Below are positions 44,040 to 56,249 of a stretch of 64,000 nucleotides of DNA, one piece after another. The notes beneath the pieces were generated by a model that was not told the DNA's origin, did no database searches, and saw nothing but the letters and a program-made list of their open reading frames with translations. The stretch is from positions 1 through 64,000 of the forward strand of contig WOFQ01000027.1 in assembly GCA_012184525.1 (NCBI GenBank), in the 5' to 3' direction. The position numbers and the translations under genes are program-made. Each line of letters begins with the position of its first letter. Position 1 is the stretch's first letter. Origin of the DNA: Xenoacremonium recifei. Taxonomy: Eukaryota; Ascomycota; Sordariomycetes; Hypocreales; Nectriaceae.

Positions 44040-46389
44040 ATGACGAAACCCGACGACAAAGATAGCTACCCACCAGAGATCATTGGGTATGCTGAACCGT
44101 GGATCGTAGCACCCGGTGATTCGGTCTCAATCAAAGTGAGATACATACTAATAACTCCTAATACTTGAGTATAAATCAAGAGACTAGAGGCCATAACCAC
44201 TAGTCGGAGAATATGCGTAGACTAACACATGTGGGTAGATATCGTGCACTGAGCCGGAGTATCGGTATCGGACCGTGCGGTTAATCCAGGGTCTAGATCT
44301 CGAACATGCCCCGAAGAAAGCAGAAGAAGAGATCAAAGAGATTCCCCATGGCCAAAAGAAAGGCAGATTCCAGACAGCTAGACCGGGATCGTTTGCTTAC
44401 GTCCCTGATTGGTGTCCACCTATAGCAGGGCAAGGCCTACAGATCTCGTTCTACGTACAACCTTGGCTGTTAAGCTGCTCCCACCCACAGACTCTGGTAT
44501 CTACTTTAAGCCCAACGGAAAAGACAGGCTTCTCGGTTGTTTTGAACTCTGAAGATTCTCTTGACATCCATGTGGGCACAGGGAATAAAGTTGAAGTCGT
44601 CGCTACTGGACTCAAACCCAAGAAGCAGACATGGTCAAAAATCAAACTTGTAATAGACCGTCGGTCTATTCAAGTTGCATTGGTGCATAAGCCCTTCAGA
44701 GCTGAGCCGGTGCCTACCCCTAAGGCTTTCGATACAGAACTAGATGGCGAAGCATCTGTGCTCAAGCCAGGCCCTCTTCTTATTGCAGCAAGTCCACTCG
44801 AGGCAACAGACAAGTATCGAGTAGGAAAGAAGCCCCTTGCAAAAGACTTCTTCAATGGCCGCATTGACAGCCTATCAATCAAGACTTGCGGCGAAAAGTC
44901 ATTGATCCTAGTCAAGTACGACTTCTCTCTTGATATGTCAAGCGACCATATCGTCGATATCTCGGGTCGAGGCCTAAACGGCGACTTGATCAACGCACCA
45001 ACGCGAGCTGTTAGAGGTCATGACTGGGACGGATCAGAGTGCGACTGGACTCGGGCAAAGTCTGGCTACAGTGCTATTCACTTTCACGACGACGATATGG
45101 ATGATGCGGACTGGGATACCGACTTCACTATCACCATCCCTCAGTCTGCTCGCTCAGGAGCCTATGCAGTCGAGGTCGAAGCTGTCAATGGCCAAGATAG
45201 GGATTCAATCACCTTCTTTGTCCGTCCCAACCGTTGGACATCTGATAACTCCAATAAGGTTTGTCTAGTCTTCTCGACATTTACGTACCTCGCATACGCC
45301 AACGAGCGCCTTTACGATACGACTCGCCCGAATACGGCTGATCTTGGGCCGGGCTTCGATATCGAAAAGACAATCAAGAGCTTCGAATTTTATAAAATGC
45401 AGCGTCGTCTAGATCTCGGTCTCTCCGTTTATGACCGCCACAATGATGGATCAGGAGTCTCCTTTTCTTCGTCAAAACGGCCAATCATGAATGTTCGTCC
45501 GGGATATGTCATGTGGGCGTTCTCCCATCCACGGGAGTTCTCCGCCGATCTCATGATGCTCGGGTACTTGGAGCGCGAGGGAATCCCGTATGAAATCCTG
45601 ACTGATCACGACTTGCATGAACGCGGCGCCAGTGCTCTTCATGGCTTCAACACCGTTCTTACGGGCTGTCATCCTGAGTATCCCACGCCAGAGTCATTTG
45701 GTGCGTACAATGCTTTCGCCAGAGCGGGCGGAAACCTCATGTATATGGGTGGCAACGGTTTCTACTGGGTGAGTGCCCTGGACGCTTCTCGCCCACATCG
45801 ACTTGAGATGCGTCGAGGAGATATTGGTGTACGCCCTTATACTCTTCCTGGTGGCGAGCATCATAACAGTCTTGACGGTCAACGAAGCGGCCTGTGGCGA
45901 TCGCGCGGCATGAGCTGTAACACGTTGTTTGGTGTTGGCTTCTGCGCCCAGGGAGGCGGTCCCGGTGTACCTTATAAGTTGACTGAAGCTGCTAAGAGCT
46001 CTGACTTAGAGTGGATGTTTGAAGGTATTGAGGGCGATCTCATTGGAGAGTACGGGTTCGGAGGCGGTGCATCTGGCGATGAAATCGATCGCTTTGATGT
46101 AATGAACGGGAGTCCCGAAGAAGCCCTGGTCCTCGCGACAAGTACAGGCCATAGCGACGAGTTTGGCATTGCCGTTGAGGATTTGACCTTTCCTGCACTG
46201 AACACGTTGGGGACACAGACCGACCTGATTCGTAGCGATATTGTCTATTATGTTGGCTCCGGTGGCGGCGCGGTTTTCAGTGTCGGCAGTATTAACTGGT
46301 ACTGCTCTTTGGGTTGGGACGACTATAAGAATAATGTCGCAAAGTTGACTGGGAACATTATCAGGGGCTTTTTAGCAGGAAAGAGATAA
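44040..46389 (+). CDS. N,N-dimethylformamidase large-subunit-like protein (748 aa)
   Basis: Homologue of the beta (large) subunit of bacterial N,N-dimethylformamidase, an iron-dependent amidohydrolase that splits dimethylformamide to formate and dimethylamine. Exons are 44040-44135 and 44239-46389; the 103-bp intron joins PGDSVSIK to ISCTEPEYRYRTVRLIQG, the conserved start of the family. The N-terminal part (to about 260) is lectin/LamG-like (FYVQPWLLS, FFNGRIDSLSI, then the short Cys-containing repeat). The C-terminal catalytic part holds TFTYLAYANERLYD, RPGYVMWAFSHPREFSADLMM and YEILTDHDLHERGASAL, then a glutamine-amidotransferase-like fold (VLTGCHPEYPTPE, GGNLMYMGGNGFYW). The iron ligands in the bacterial enzyme are two Tyr and one Glu; I cannot assign them without an alignment. 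No small-subunit gene is seen nearby. The true substrate in fungi is unknown; a formamide or amide is plausible. Confidence 0.85.
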
Positions 46390-46976
46390 GACAATACTGT
46401 TGTTGTTACTTGATGCTTTAGAACATTGGCGAACATGCAGTCAACCAAGATCAAGGAATTAGAGGGTCCCGAGACGCTGTGGAGCAGACCTTATGCGCAC
46501 GATGCCAGTCAATCAGTTACAATAGATGGTCCCTTGCTGGGTGATTTGGGGAATATAATAAGACTCTTCCTCGGTAACTAAGGAGACGAATCATGGACGA
46601 CTTTGACGCCATGCTCTCATAGAACCTCACCGAAGCACGGCGTTTCAGTATTTAAATAACTTCATAATCAACGTTTTTGAACCGACCCGCCTCCGTGGTT
46701 CGTGGACTGACACTACTGAAGCTAACGTTTAGTTGATGCCTACGCTGCACGACTCGCGCGACCGAGGAATGATCCTTGCCAGTGGCATTGATTGCACTGC
46801 GGGGTTGGAGCAAGCTATTACCGGCGCCGGCCATCTTCTCTATCTCTCGGAGCACCCGCCCGGAGTTCTCCTCATCCTCCTCCACCCCTCAGCTGGCTAA
46901 TCATGCTTCTCCCGTCAACTTGAGGCCGGCCTGATCTCAACCACGGAAATATCGAAGACACGCATAGGTCGCCAGC
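46390..46976. other. intergenic region before the DBD-less regulator
   Basis: About 590 bp. I searched it in all frames for the CxxC-x6-C pattern of an upstream zinc-cluster exon and found none. Confidence 0.55.
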
Positions 46977-48975
46977 ATGTCTCAAGTGAAGGTACCAAGA
47001 GAATTCAAGTTTGTTGGCGGTCCAAGCAGGAAACGGCGTCGTCGCAATGGGCCCAAGCCACCACCTCGCAAGCCCACATTCAGGGCGTCTGTTGAGGCGA
47101 CAGAGCCTGTCCAGATAGCGACAGCCCCTGCAACAGCCTGCGCGCCAGACATCCCAGCCGAGCCTCCGGTGCAGAACTCAATGTTGAATTGCAACCTCAT
47201 GGACGATAGTCTTCCTGTCCCTGGTTTGTTATCGCCCTCGGCCGAGGACGGCCAACCAAGGCTCAGCGAATCTTTGGACTGGATGAACAGCAGCTCGATG
47301 AACCCCTTCATAGACCCCGGCCTGTCGTTCTCCGGCCCTTACGACCTCACCAACACTTCTCTTCAGATACCCTTCTACTTTGGACCCGACGTCCCTTTTG
47401 TTCCTTTCGAAGATTCACCTACCTCCGACTCATCAAACCATGAGGTCAATCACGAGGTCAATAGCGATATTCCCTCGCCCGCGGTAGAGGAGATGTCCGA
47501 CAAGGATAGTTCTAAGAGCGAGTCCGTGTTTGACGAAATGGAAGCTATCGCCCAACAGTCACTAAGCCTACCACACGCGCCGGGAAATATTGGCGACACC
47601 ATATCGCAGCTGTTGACGAGATGTGAGAAAACGCCTAATCTTGATGACCCAAATGTCGCTAACCTTATGAAGATGACCAAGAGTTCTGCGTCATGCCCCT
47701 GACACACGACTTCGAGGCCAACCCATTCCGCTTCAACGCAGAAACTGGTCATGGATCACAACTGCTACTACACTGCATTCTGGCGCTTTCCTATAAACAT
47801 ATCCATCGAGATACGGGGAGCTGTCTAACCGAAGCAAAAATGCACAAGAAGAAAGCGTTGCGTCTACTTCGGAGCATGGAAGACGATTCGCAAGACAACG
47901 GCATCGTGAAGAATGCCAGTCTAGAAGCCAATTTCTTAGACGCAGTTCTGATTTTGATGACCCTCGATGTGAGTTGTATCCAGGCCATTCCATTCTTTGG
48001 CGTGGTTCTGATCAGAGACACAGTGCGCAACATCAGCCCATGGGCCTTGGGTGTGGTATCTCAACCGAGCCCTCAGAATGATCCAGGCGACCGAGTCATA
48101 TCACGTTAACAGTACACCTCGCATGCAGGCTCGCATCGAAATGTTGGTTTGGTGAGTGAAGAAAATCCAGAATGTCGTTGGTCAGTTGTGTCTCTAACAT
48201 CCACAGGTGGGATGTTACGTTGGCTCTCACGAGTCGCCGTGGATGTGTCTTGTCTGAAAAGACGGCGATGAGTCTTTTCAATCCTCATGGGTCCGATGCC
48301 CAGACATTCTATAGCGTGTCTGGATGCCCGGAAGAGTTGTTCAAGTATATGATCCGCCTGGGTGCGTATGCTCGAGAATTCGAGCTTGCAGCGACAATGA
48401 CTTGTGTTAAATTCGATATGGAGCCGGTTTTGCTCGTGGAGAGAAGCATAAGACAATGGAAAGATCCAGAGCAGTACAGCGAAGAGGCAGAATCTCTTAC
48501 AGGTAGTCCGATCACAAACGGACAAGACGCACAGGATCCAGGAGCTATGGCTCACTATAGGGAAGACTTGTGGCATTGCTCAGAGGCTTGGAGGTACGGA
48601 CTCCTCATATACATCGAGAGAGTCTTCAAGTGGAAACGGCAAGGCCCCGTATCATCCATTCTCGGATTCTTGGCTCGAAAGACGCTCAACCATGTCTCGT
48701 CATGTCGGAAGACAAACATGTTCCAGAAGCAACTACTTCTGCCTGTATTCTTGGCGGGTTGCGAAACGAACGACGAGGCTCTGCGAGAGGATGTCCGGGC
48801 CTATTGTACTTGGTGGAACGAGAAGACGAGGTATGATATGTTCTTGACGGCGACGGCTATTCTGGAACAAGTATGGGCGGCTCAAGATCCTCACAGTTGG
48901 TGGGGATCGATAATAGACCAGACGACTCGGTCGAACTCGAGTGGAAGGGGTGCTCGGCAATATTTGTTTGGATGA
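46977..48975 (+). CDS. fungal-specific transcription-factor-domain protein without a visible DNA-binding domain (612 aa)
   Basis: Four exons: 46977-47622, 47673-47968, 48024-48151 and 48207-48975 (613 codons with stop). The joins rebuild the PF11951-type domain: LLTRY-DQEFCVMPLTHDFEANPFR, LMTLD-CATSAHGPWVWYLNRALRM and MLVW-WDVTLALTSR. The N-terminus has a very basic segment (SRKRRRRNGPKPPPRKP), which could be a nuclear localisation signal, followed by a Pro/Ser/Asp-rich linker. No Zn2Cys6 cluster is present in the protein or in 590 bp upstream, although that domain is nearly always paired with one. Possible explanations: a genuine cofactor-type regulator, or loss of the first exons. It lies directly downstream of the dimethylformamidase-like gene in the same orientation and may regulate it. 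Confidence 0.85.
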
Positions 48976-50003
48976 TTCTATCATTATGCATTATGTGGAA
49001 GATAACACAAAATTGAACAACACGGTTCACGTTTCCCACGAGCTTTAGTTTTAGGAACACAGTGGGTTTAAGTAGCGCATTTTGCAAGAATGATGGCAAG
49101 AGGCAAAGGCTTCTTTACCGAATTCCTCTATTGGAAGGCCCTATTACAGCCTTGATTTCGAATCCTCGGTGGAACTAAGGTCCTTGATCTAGACACGAGA
49201 GCACGCGCATTGGTCAATCTCAAGCTATCGCAATCCTTTTGGACTTGATTACCCGGTTTCCAGAAGGAGATATTACTGTCGGCAGGCCTGGAGAAGATAC
49301 GACTAAGATCCGATTGCCTATCCATCCTCGAGATCCGAGTCTTGGTAGTTGAACCATTGATCAGGCTTTTCAATGTGGATAGGCCAAGTCAAAATCACAA
49401 CTTTCAGTTCAATCTTCCGATGTCCCATGGCGGTATCGCTTGTCAAATAGTCTTCAATCAAGGTAAAGATTCTTCCCTCAACGTAACCGAATGACTGTTC
49501 AATTCATGGGAAGTAATTTGCAAAGCCTCGATTAACAGCATCGATTTGATCCCCCAAGGATCCCCAGTTCAGCGGCTGTTGTCAATTCGTGCTGTCCCAT
49601 GCGAGAAGAGTCGCATGCGCCAAGCTGGCAATCATTCGACTGTCTTATCGGATCGGCATTTGGCCCCTGTTGAATCATGTCTGCTATCTCAAGGTGGTGC
49701 TGGGGCTTCGACCCAAACAAAGGTGTGGTTGCGCTTTTGCCTGATCAGGAATTGCCGCATTTGGTAATTGGGGATCAACACTCCTTCATGCATCCTTCAG
49801 CCTAACAATGTTTGGAAAAGGCAATGTGAGATGCAAAGAATGCCATACTAGACCCCGGTAAATGGTCTACATAAGCTGGTCCAACATGTCATTGTGTGGT
49901 GTGGCTGCCGTGCACCAAGATAACCGTCCAGCATTGTCACTATCTCACTACCGCCGTTCTACCTAGACGGTTTCTACCTCAATCAGTTTCACCGCTGCTC
50001 AAG
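48976..50003. other. intergenic region, no gene seen
   Basis: About 1 kb with short open frames on both strands (49128-49373, 49532-49767), none with a recognisable motif. It should hold the transaminase promoter. Confidence 0.5.
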
Positions 50004-50969
50004 ATGGCCACCATGGAGAAAGTCCTAGCGGCGTACGCCGACCGCCTTCGTGTATTGGAGACTAGCACCCATCCATACGCTAAGGGTGTTGCTTGGGTTG
50101 AGGGTCAGCTTGTGCCCCTTGCCGAAGCCCGCATCCCTCTCATCGACCAAGGCTTTATGCACAGCGACTTAACCTACGATGTTCCTTCAGTTTGGGATGG
50201 ACGTTTCTTCCGTCTTGATGACCATCTCACTCGTCTTGAGGCAAGCTGTAAGAAGTTGCGCCTGCAACTCCCACTACCTCGTGATGAGGTGAAGCAAATC
50301 CTGGTCGATATGGTATCAAAGAGTGGTATCAAGGATGCCTTCGTCGAGCTCATTGTGACCCGAGGTCTCAAGGGCGTCCGAGAGTCGAAGCCCGAGGAGA
50401 TTAAGAACAACCTCTACATGTTCATCCAACCGTACGTGTGGGTTATGGAGCCCGAGGTTCAGCCCGTTGGCGGAAGTGCCATTATTGCACGAACTGTCAA
50501 GCGAGTGCCTCCCGGATCTATTGATCCCACCGTTAAGAACCTTCAATGGGGCGACCTAGTCCGAGGTCTTTTTGAAGCAAAAGATCGGGGAGCTACTTAT
50601 CCATTCTTGACTGACGGAGACACGAATCTTACCGAGGGCTCCGGGTTCAACATTGTCCTAGTCAAGGATGGAGTCCTTTATACTCCTCAAAGAGGTGTCC
50701 TGGAAGGCGTTACCCGGAAAAGCGTGATTGACGTTGCAAAGGCTAGCGGTCTGGAGATTCGCGTTGAGCTCGTTCCCACAGAGCTCGCATATCAGGCTGA
50801 TGAGATCTTTATGTGTACAACTGCAGGTGGCATCATGCCCATCACCACACTTGATGGCCAGCCTATCAAAGATGGCAAGATAGGTCCCATTACTAAGACA
50901 ATCTGGGATGGTTATTGGGCTATTCATTACGATGATGCTTTCAGCTTTGAGATCAAGTATGAATCTTGA
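50004..50969 (+). CDS. (R)-selective amine transaminase, fold-type IV PLP enzyme (321 aa)
   Basis: PLP-dependent aminotransferase of the branched-chain/D-amino-acid (class IV) fold. The closest known relatives by memory are the fungal (R)-selective amine transaminases such as the Aspergillus terreus enzyme. Single exon. The frame is open further upstream to a GTG at 49896, but MATMEKV at 50004 is the first ATG and matches the start of relatives. Key elements: EGFMH-equivalent [20 protein letters not shown] at 47-66, [20 protein letters not shown] with Arg126 in the substrate loop, the PLP Schiff-base Lys178 in [11 protein letters not shown], the conserved [16 protein letters not shown], and [15 protein letters not shown] at the phosphate cup. 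It acts on (R)-amines or D-amino acids with a keto-acid acceptor. There is no targeting signal, so it is cytosolic. Immediately next is a peroxisomal D-amino-acid oxidase. Confidence 0.94.
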   Translation: MATMEKVLAAYADRLRVLETSTHPYAKGVAWVEGQLVPLAEARIPLIDQGFMHSDLTYDVPSVWDGRFFRLDDHLTRLEASCKKLRLQLPLPRDEVKQILVDMVSKSGIKDAFVELIVTRGLKGVRESKPEEIKNNLYMFIQPYVWVMEPEVQPVGGSAIIARTVKRVPPGSIDPTVKNLQWGDLVRGLFEAKDRGATYPFLTDGDTNLTEGSGFNIVLVKDGVLYTPQRGVLEGVTRKSVIDVAKASGLEIRVELVPTELAYQADEIFMCTTAGGIMPITTLDGQPIKDGKIGPITKTIWDGYWAIHYDDAFSFEIKYES

Positions 50970-51580
50970 GTAGATGTATGGGCCAATCATTGATATAGGA
51001 GTTATTTGCATATAGAAAATCAACTGGGTTAAACGGCCGCCTCAACTAAACCAATATTGCGGGTTGATATTTGAAAATATTCATTATTAAATAGCGGTTA
51101 GCGTGCATACTTCATCAATGACGAAGTACGGAGTAGTCAAGATTGGGATTAATTAGCGACCAGCCTCTAAGTACCCTCTTGCCCCGAGGGGTTTAGGGCA
51201 TAAGAGGGATGCTTGATGGGCAGAGGCTTGATGATTCGAGCTTAAGAGTCAAGATGTGTCATCGGCTCCCCAGGGTAGTTATCATGTCTCCACGCTGAAT
51301 TTTATCCCGTTCAGGAAATCAGCCAAAATTCCCTTCTTGGGTAAATTGGGTAAGGAAGTAAAGATCCAAATCAATCGCGTGCTCTCTCTATGGGCCATGC
51401 TAGAGTGCTACTGCATTATGACCGTCTCATGAGCAGCCTTCTGGCCAGATTGTCGGAGACATCCTAGGCTCAAGTTTCTGGGTATAGTAATAAAAGAACG
51501 CCACGGTCAATCTCTTAGAAGGACACGGCAAACGAAGATATTAAAGTTATTTTTGTGTTTGTAACTGCTTTGTCAACAAA
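50970..51580. other. spacer between transaminase and D-amino-acid oxidase
   Basis: About 610 bp, AT-rich near the start, no recognisable element. Both flanking genes run in the plus direction, so this is the oxidase promoter. Confidence 0.5.
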
Positions 51581-52873
51581 ATGTCTTCTTCAATGCCTCA
51601 AGACAGTATAGTCATCGTTGGGTAGGATGATCCACGAAGTCTCTGTCCTTCTCTAACAAATTGCGTAGCGCAGGGATTATTGGGTTAGACGTAGCATTGG
51701 TACTAGCAGAACGAGGTTATGGCAATGCTGTAACGATCATCGCGGAACACCTTCCGGGCGACACAGCTATATCATATACCTCACCATGGTAAGTACTTTA
51801 CTGTATTCCGAAATCAATAATTTCCTTGTGGATGACCTAACCAAGATAGGGCTGGTTGCAACTTCTCCGCCATCTCTGGGAGCGATGCCAATGCTCTGAG
51901 ATGGGACAGGCTTGGCTATGCTCATTTGGCCAAATTGGCCTCGGAGAAGCCTGAAGAGGCGTTTGTTCGTAGGACACCGTCTACTGAGTTTTGGGACGAG
52001 AATGTACCTCATGAAAAGATCAAAGCAATGTCCGACTATCTGGAAAATGTATATTCGTAGGACGATCACAAGACCATCTTATACTTTACTAACGAATAAT
52101 AGTTTGAAGTCCTCCCGACGGCGGACCTACCGGAAGGTGTAAAGTTTGCTGTCTCCTTTACCACCATGACAGTCAATGCTCCGCAGCATCTGCAATACCT
52201 GTACCATAGGCTCAGAGGCCAGTATGGTGTGCGATTTGTCCGTCAAAAGCTTCCCAACATCCACACGGCCTTTTCAAGCCCGACCACTCGAATTGTCTTC
52301 AACTGCACTGGAAATGCAGCCAAGACCTTACCCGGGGTGGAAGATTCTAAATGTTATCCCACTCGTGGCCAAGTGTTGTTGGTTAGAGCGCCGCAAGTCC
52401 ACACGAATATCATGAGGCATGGGAAGGATTACGAGACATATGTCATTCCGCGACCCGAATCAAATGGAAATGTCATACTGGGGGGTTACATGCAAAAAGG
52501 GGTGGGGTGAGTATCAGGTTTATCTTAGTTTCCGGGTTTCTCGAAGGCTAATGAAGCACGCAGTGACGGAGCTACATACGGGTTTGAATCAGAATCTATT
52601 CTTAAGCGTACGACTGAGCTCAGTTCCGAACTTCGACAACAAGCACCAGAACTGCTAGCTGTTGTGGCAGGACTTCGTCCTTCCCGTGAAGGGGGCGCTA
52701 GGGTTGAAAGGGACGAGCTCGTTGTAGCAAATGAAAAAAGAGCGCTTGTACACAATTACGGTGCTGGAGGAACTGGCTTCCAGGCAGGCTACGGCATGGC
52801 TATAGACGCTGTGAGAGTTGCGGAAGATGCTCTGAGGGAGATCTCCGGAGAGCGGTTCCCTTCGAAGTTATAG
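51581..52873 (+). CDS. D-amino-acid oxidase, FAD-dependent, peroxisomal (357 aa)
   Basis: Oxidises D-amino acids to imino acids (then keto acids and ammonia) and makes hydrogen peroxide. Five exons: 51581-51621, 51669-51788, 51850-52048, 52103-52506 and 52564-52873 (358 codons with stop). The first join creates the FAD dinucleotide motif IVIVGAGIIGLDVA; its donor GTAGGA is weak, but the branch CTAAC and the motif support it. Other signatures: PWAGCNFSAIS, VFNCTGNAAKTLPGV, PTRGQVLLVRAP, AGLRPSREGGARVE, and HNYGAGGTGFQAGYGMA near the C-terminus, the DAO family signature. The protein ends in SKL, a canonical type 1 peroxisomal signal. Adjacent to the (R)-transaminase in the same direction: both act on the same stereochemistry, so joint use of D-amino acids is likely. 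Confidence 0.94.
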
Positions 52874-53289
52874 GCTCCAGGCTCTTTGCGGGTCATTCCG
52901 AAAAAGAAAATGACAATAGAAAGACCACCACAAACAAAGCTTATCGCTGTTGTTTGCGGTGGGTGAGGATTTTATGCCAACGTAACTGCAGGTAATTAGT
53001 AAAATATTTTATTAGTCTAGCAGTTTCGTTTTAAGGCATTATCTATTAAATATGATCCCGACTATCACAATAGGCTACAAAACCTCAACTGTTTTCCGCA
53101 TATCCAATTTCTAACCCCAATCAAACACCCCTATCATATAGTCGTGTCCCATACAGGTTGTGGAAACAGGATATTTTAAGGCTTAACCCTCCCTGTGTGT
53201 CTTCTTGGTTGCTGCTCATGTCATGCTCTTGCACTGGTTCCGCGTGCTAAGGGATCGCTCCAACCCAGCCTTCGCTATACTCGATATTT
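52874..53289. other. convergent 3' intergenic region
   Basis: AT-rich spacer between the D-amino-acid oxidase and the membrane protein. Nothing recognised. Confidence 0.5.
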
Positions 53290-54947
53290 TCAAACTGTGC
53301 GATGCCTTTTGACAGACGCTGATAGTCCCCCCAGCAGAAACTGCGTTGATTCGTTGTCTTTTAGCTCAAGCTTCCGTCCACAACAGGAATACTTCTTGTA
53401 GAACAGATGAATCCCGTCAATCATGACCGGTAACCAGACAAGTACGGCAACTACCTGCCCGAAGGACCAGCCTTTTTTGTTGATAAGACCCGCGCTTAAA
53501 TAGTCAATAATCGCATTTAGCAGCATTGCTAGGAAAAAGAGATAGGTCACCCCGGCTATACTGAGTAGGGTGATGATTCTGCGGGATTGTTTTCTAATTT
53601 CATTCCTCTGCTTGTCTTTGTTGTTTCGCTTCATAGACCACTGTAGAACTTGTAGCCTGACTAGACAAACCAACAGAACTGTTGTATAGACCCAGAGAAC
53701 TAGAGCTAGACTTGCTATCGGAATGGGACCCTGGTCTGAAAACAGGTCGGATATGGGCTCTGTGCCAATCAGTTGCTGACAGAGCGACATGGCAGAAGAT
53801 CCGCCGCAGGAGGTCTCGGCCGAAAAAAGGTCTTGAATTGCGACTACAGAAACCTTGGTTGAATCGCCGAATGGGTCAAGGTTAAAGTAGAGTATGAAGG
53901 AAGGGACCGTATTGAGCATCCATGAAGCAATGGCCATAGCCGTTGAATATCGGGTTTTGACCCCATGAGCGTGGAGAAACATTAGAGTGAATACGGGAGG
54001 GAAACCCCCAATAATTGTCACGCAAATGAGAGCGTGATCGTTCAGTACATTTATATCCCATGGATGATCACACATGGTCGCAATTCCGAGAGATACTAAA
54101 GGACATTTATCAGATAATCAAACATGGTGTTATCCTAACGAAGACTACTTACCTCCAAAGCAGGACTGTACTACAAGAAAGTTCTCTAGGAGTTTTTTGG
54201 ATGCCTCCTGGAGTTCCCATCGACGACCAGACTTCTTCAAGATCGAGCGCCAGAGGGTTTCGACGATAAGGTATAATGCAACGATATAAAGCAAGGTGGC
54301 TTGGAGACCGTAGGATATTATGACCTACCCAATCGTCAGTACTGCTTACTCATGTTCCTGACAGGCTGTTCTCAGTCACTTACTCCAATACCGAAGACTT
54401 CTGAGTCAGCATAAGGGAGTACCCCAGAGTTGTTGCAGAGCGTATTGACACAGCCAAGAACGCCCGTGTCGGAGAGATTGATGTTGAAGTAAAGCATTGT
54501 TGGATCTGCCAGCAGGTTGTTGAATGAGCATGCCTCCTGACAAGCTGATGGTACCCTAGTGAGGTCGCAGGTACTGGCAAAGCAGGCAGCAATTTGTGAT
54601 GTGACCTGACTAACATTGTCATCCTGATCACGGGAAAAGTACTCTTCAAGGACTTGACTCGTCTCGGTGGTTGCTCGCTTCAAGTTAACGCAGATGTCAA
54701 AGAATGTGACCGATTTGTTTGCATCAAGTCCCTTATAGACCTCAGCACCTGCATTAGCTCCATCAAGTACGGGGTGGAAGAGCCGAGTCAGATTTTGGCA
54801 ATCGTAGACACAATCCTTTGTCGGACAGAGTTTCTCAAAGGGTGCTGCTTCAAACACATAATCACTAATGGTCGTCACATTTGTGCTGTTGATTATCGTG
54901 AAGTAATTGGTAGGAGACAGCGGGGAAAGTCCAGTGTTTGTCGGCAT
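53290..54947 (-). CDS. membrane protein of unknown function with Cys-rich N-terminal domain (513 aa)
   Basis: Three exons: 54947-54384, 54324-54153 and 54095-53290 (514 codons with stop; donors GTAAGT, acceptors GGGTAG and TTTAG). The first 190 residues are polar, with several NxT/S sites (NSTNVT, NLT, NVS, NLS, NNS) and about 14 cysteines in pairs such as CPTKDCVYDC and CVNTLC; no clear signal peptide is seen. Six hydrophobic spans follow: about residues 190-212, 262-285, 295-316, 365-390, 418-442 and 454-478, with a basic loop (MKRNNKDKQRNEIRKQSRR) between spans 4 and 5. The tail is short and polar. The layout suggests an extracellular Cys-rich, glycosylated domain ahead of a six-helix membrane part, as in some fungal surface proteins. 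The family is not recognised. A sensor or channel role is only a guess. Confidence 0.75.
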
Positions 54948-56249
54948 TTTGAAATATGGAGGTGAGGATTATATGAGCAAATAAAGTTAGATCCTTAGCT
55001 GCAAGTTGTTCTTTTCCTAGCGACTGGAAGGTTTTTTATCTTTTTCGAAATTTCGGACCCCACGTCCTGGCGCTTAGACGTATGTGATGAATGTGTCTTT
55101 TGCGGCTGAAGGTGCTATCTTCGTCTCATCCAGGGTCCAATAGTCATTGGAAGCGTCAAGGGTGGGACTCGCTGCGGCCCAAACATTGTTGCGGTGGATG
55201 AAGAGATTTCCGTCTTACCAACAAGTAAAAGGGATGTGGCTATGAGGCTTCTATAGGAACAGAATGGAAGGTAATAGACACACCACACCCGTACAATTAA
55301 ATGTCTGGGTGAATCTAGACTTTCAACTTCGACCCTAGAGAATGGACTTGCTGCTTACTCTGAATGGATTTACAATACATATTAGTCCTACAAGACGATT
55401 TTGAGTCGCTTGGCAAAGTGCAGTCACGCGTCGCAACTCCAAGGCGCAGGTGTACGCATTTCCAAAACGAGAATGCCAGAAATAGTTGCATGTGACAACC
55501 TGGGCAGACTATTCCCATGTCTCTTCCGGCTTGCTCACATGCACCTCTACGCTCTCCGTTGCTGCGCGGGAAAAAAGAGATTGTGGCTTACAATAGGCAA
55601 TCAGCGCCAAGCCTTGGGCGGTTATGACGGCAGAGAGCGTCAGAGCTGAACGAAAGTGCAATATAGGGTGAAGGCTCCGAACAAGCCGGTTTCTCTGCTT
55701 CGGTCTTGGCTATACAACCTCTTTCCTATTACAGAGCCAAGTGTTCAGAGAACCGAACAAAAGTATTCAATACTATCAAAGTGTCAAATCATCTTCTTGA
55801 TGAATGTGAAAGGTGTTTCATGCAGGAAAGGTTATTATGTTGTTTTGAAGGATCCATTCCAGTTCCAGCTGATAACATCTGCAAGCGTCTATTGATTCAA
55901 CAATTTGGGGGCCATATCCTATTTTTATAACAGTTCGACAGACCTAGAAGCAGGACTTTGGCCTTCATCGGGGGTGGCAAGGTCTTGAAAACACAATTCA
56001 TTTTCCGAGACCGGGCCCTTGTCAATAGCCACCTTGCCAATCCTTAAAACTAGAGGAAGCGGTGTCTCCTCGAGCAGGAACGGATGTTTCGCAAGGTTGA
56101 GGATGGCTCACTCACTCCTCTGATTTGGCCAAACTTTGGTGGGCCAGATGAAAGGCTAGGATAAGAACCCGTTTTTTTTTCTAGGGCAGGGAGACTAAAG
56201 TGAAGCTATTTACGGAATGGTTGAAACCACGGTCGGGTTCTTCAAGTCT
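54948..56249. other. 1.3-kb intergenic region, no gene seen
   Basis: Upstream of the membrane protein and downstream of the GH3 gene. Short open frames (55401-55930) have no recognisable similarity. No repeat or RNA gene was noticed. Confidence 0.5.

Noticed and set aside
49896..50003. In-frame upstream extension of the transaminase that resembles a mitochondrial presequence
   Set aside because: It needs a GTG start; the ATG at 50004 matches the start of known (R)-selective transaminases.
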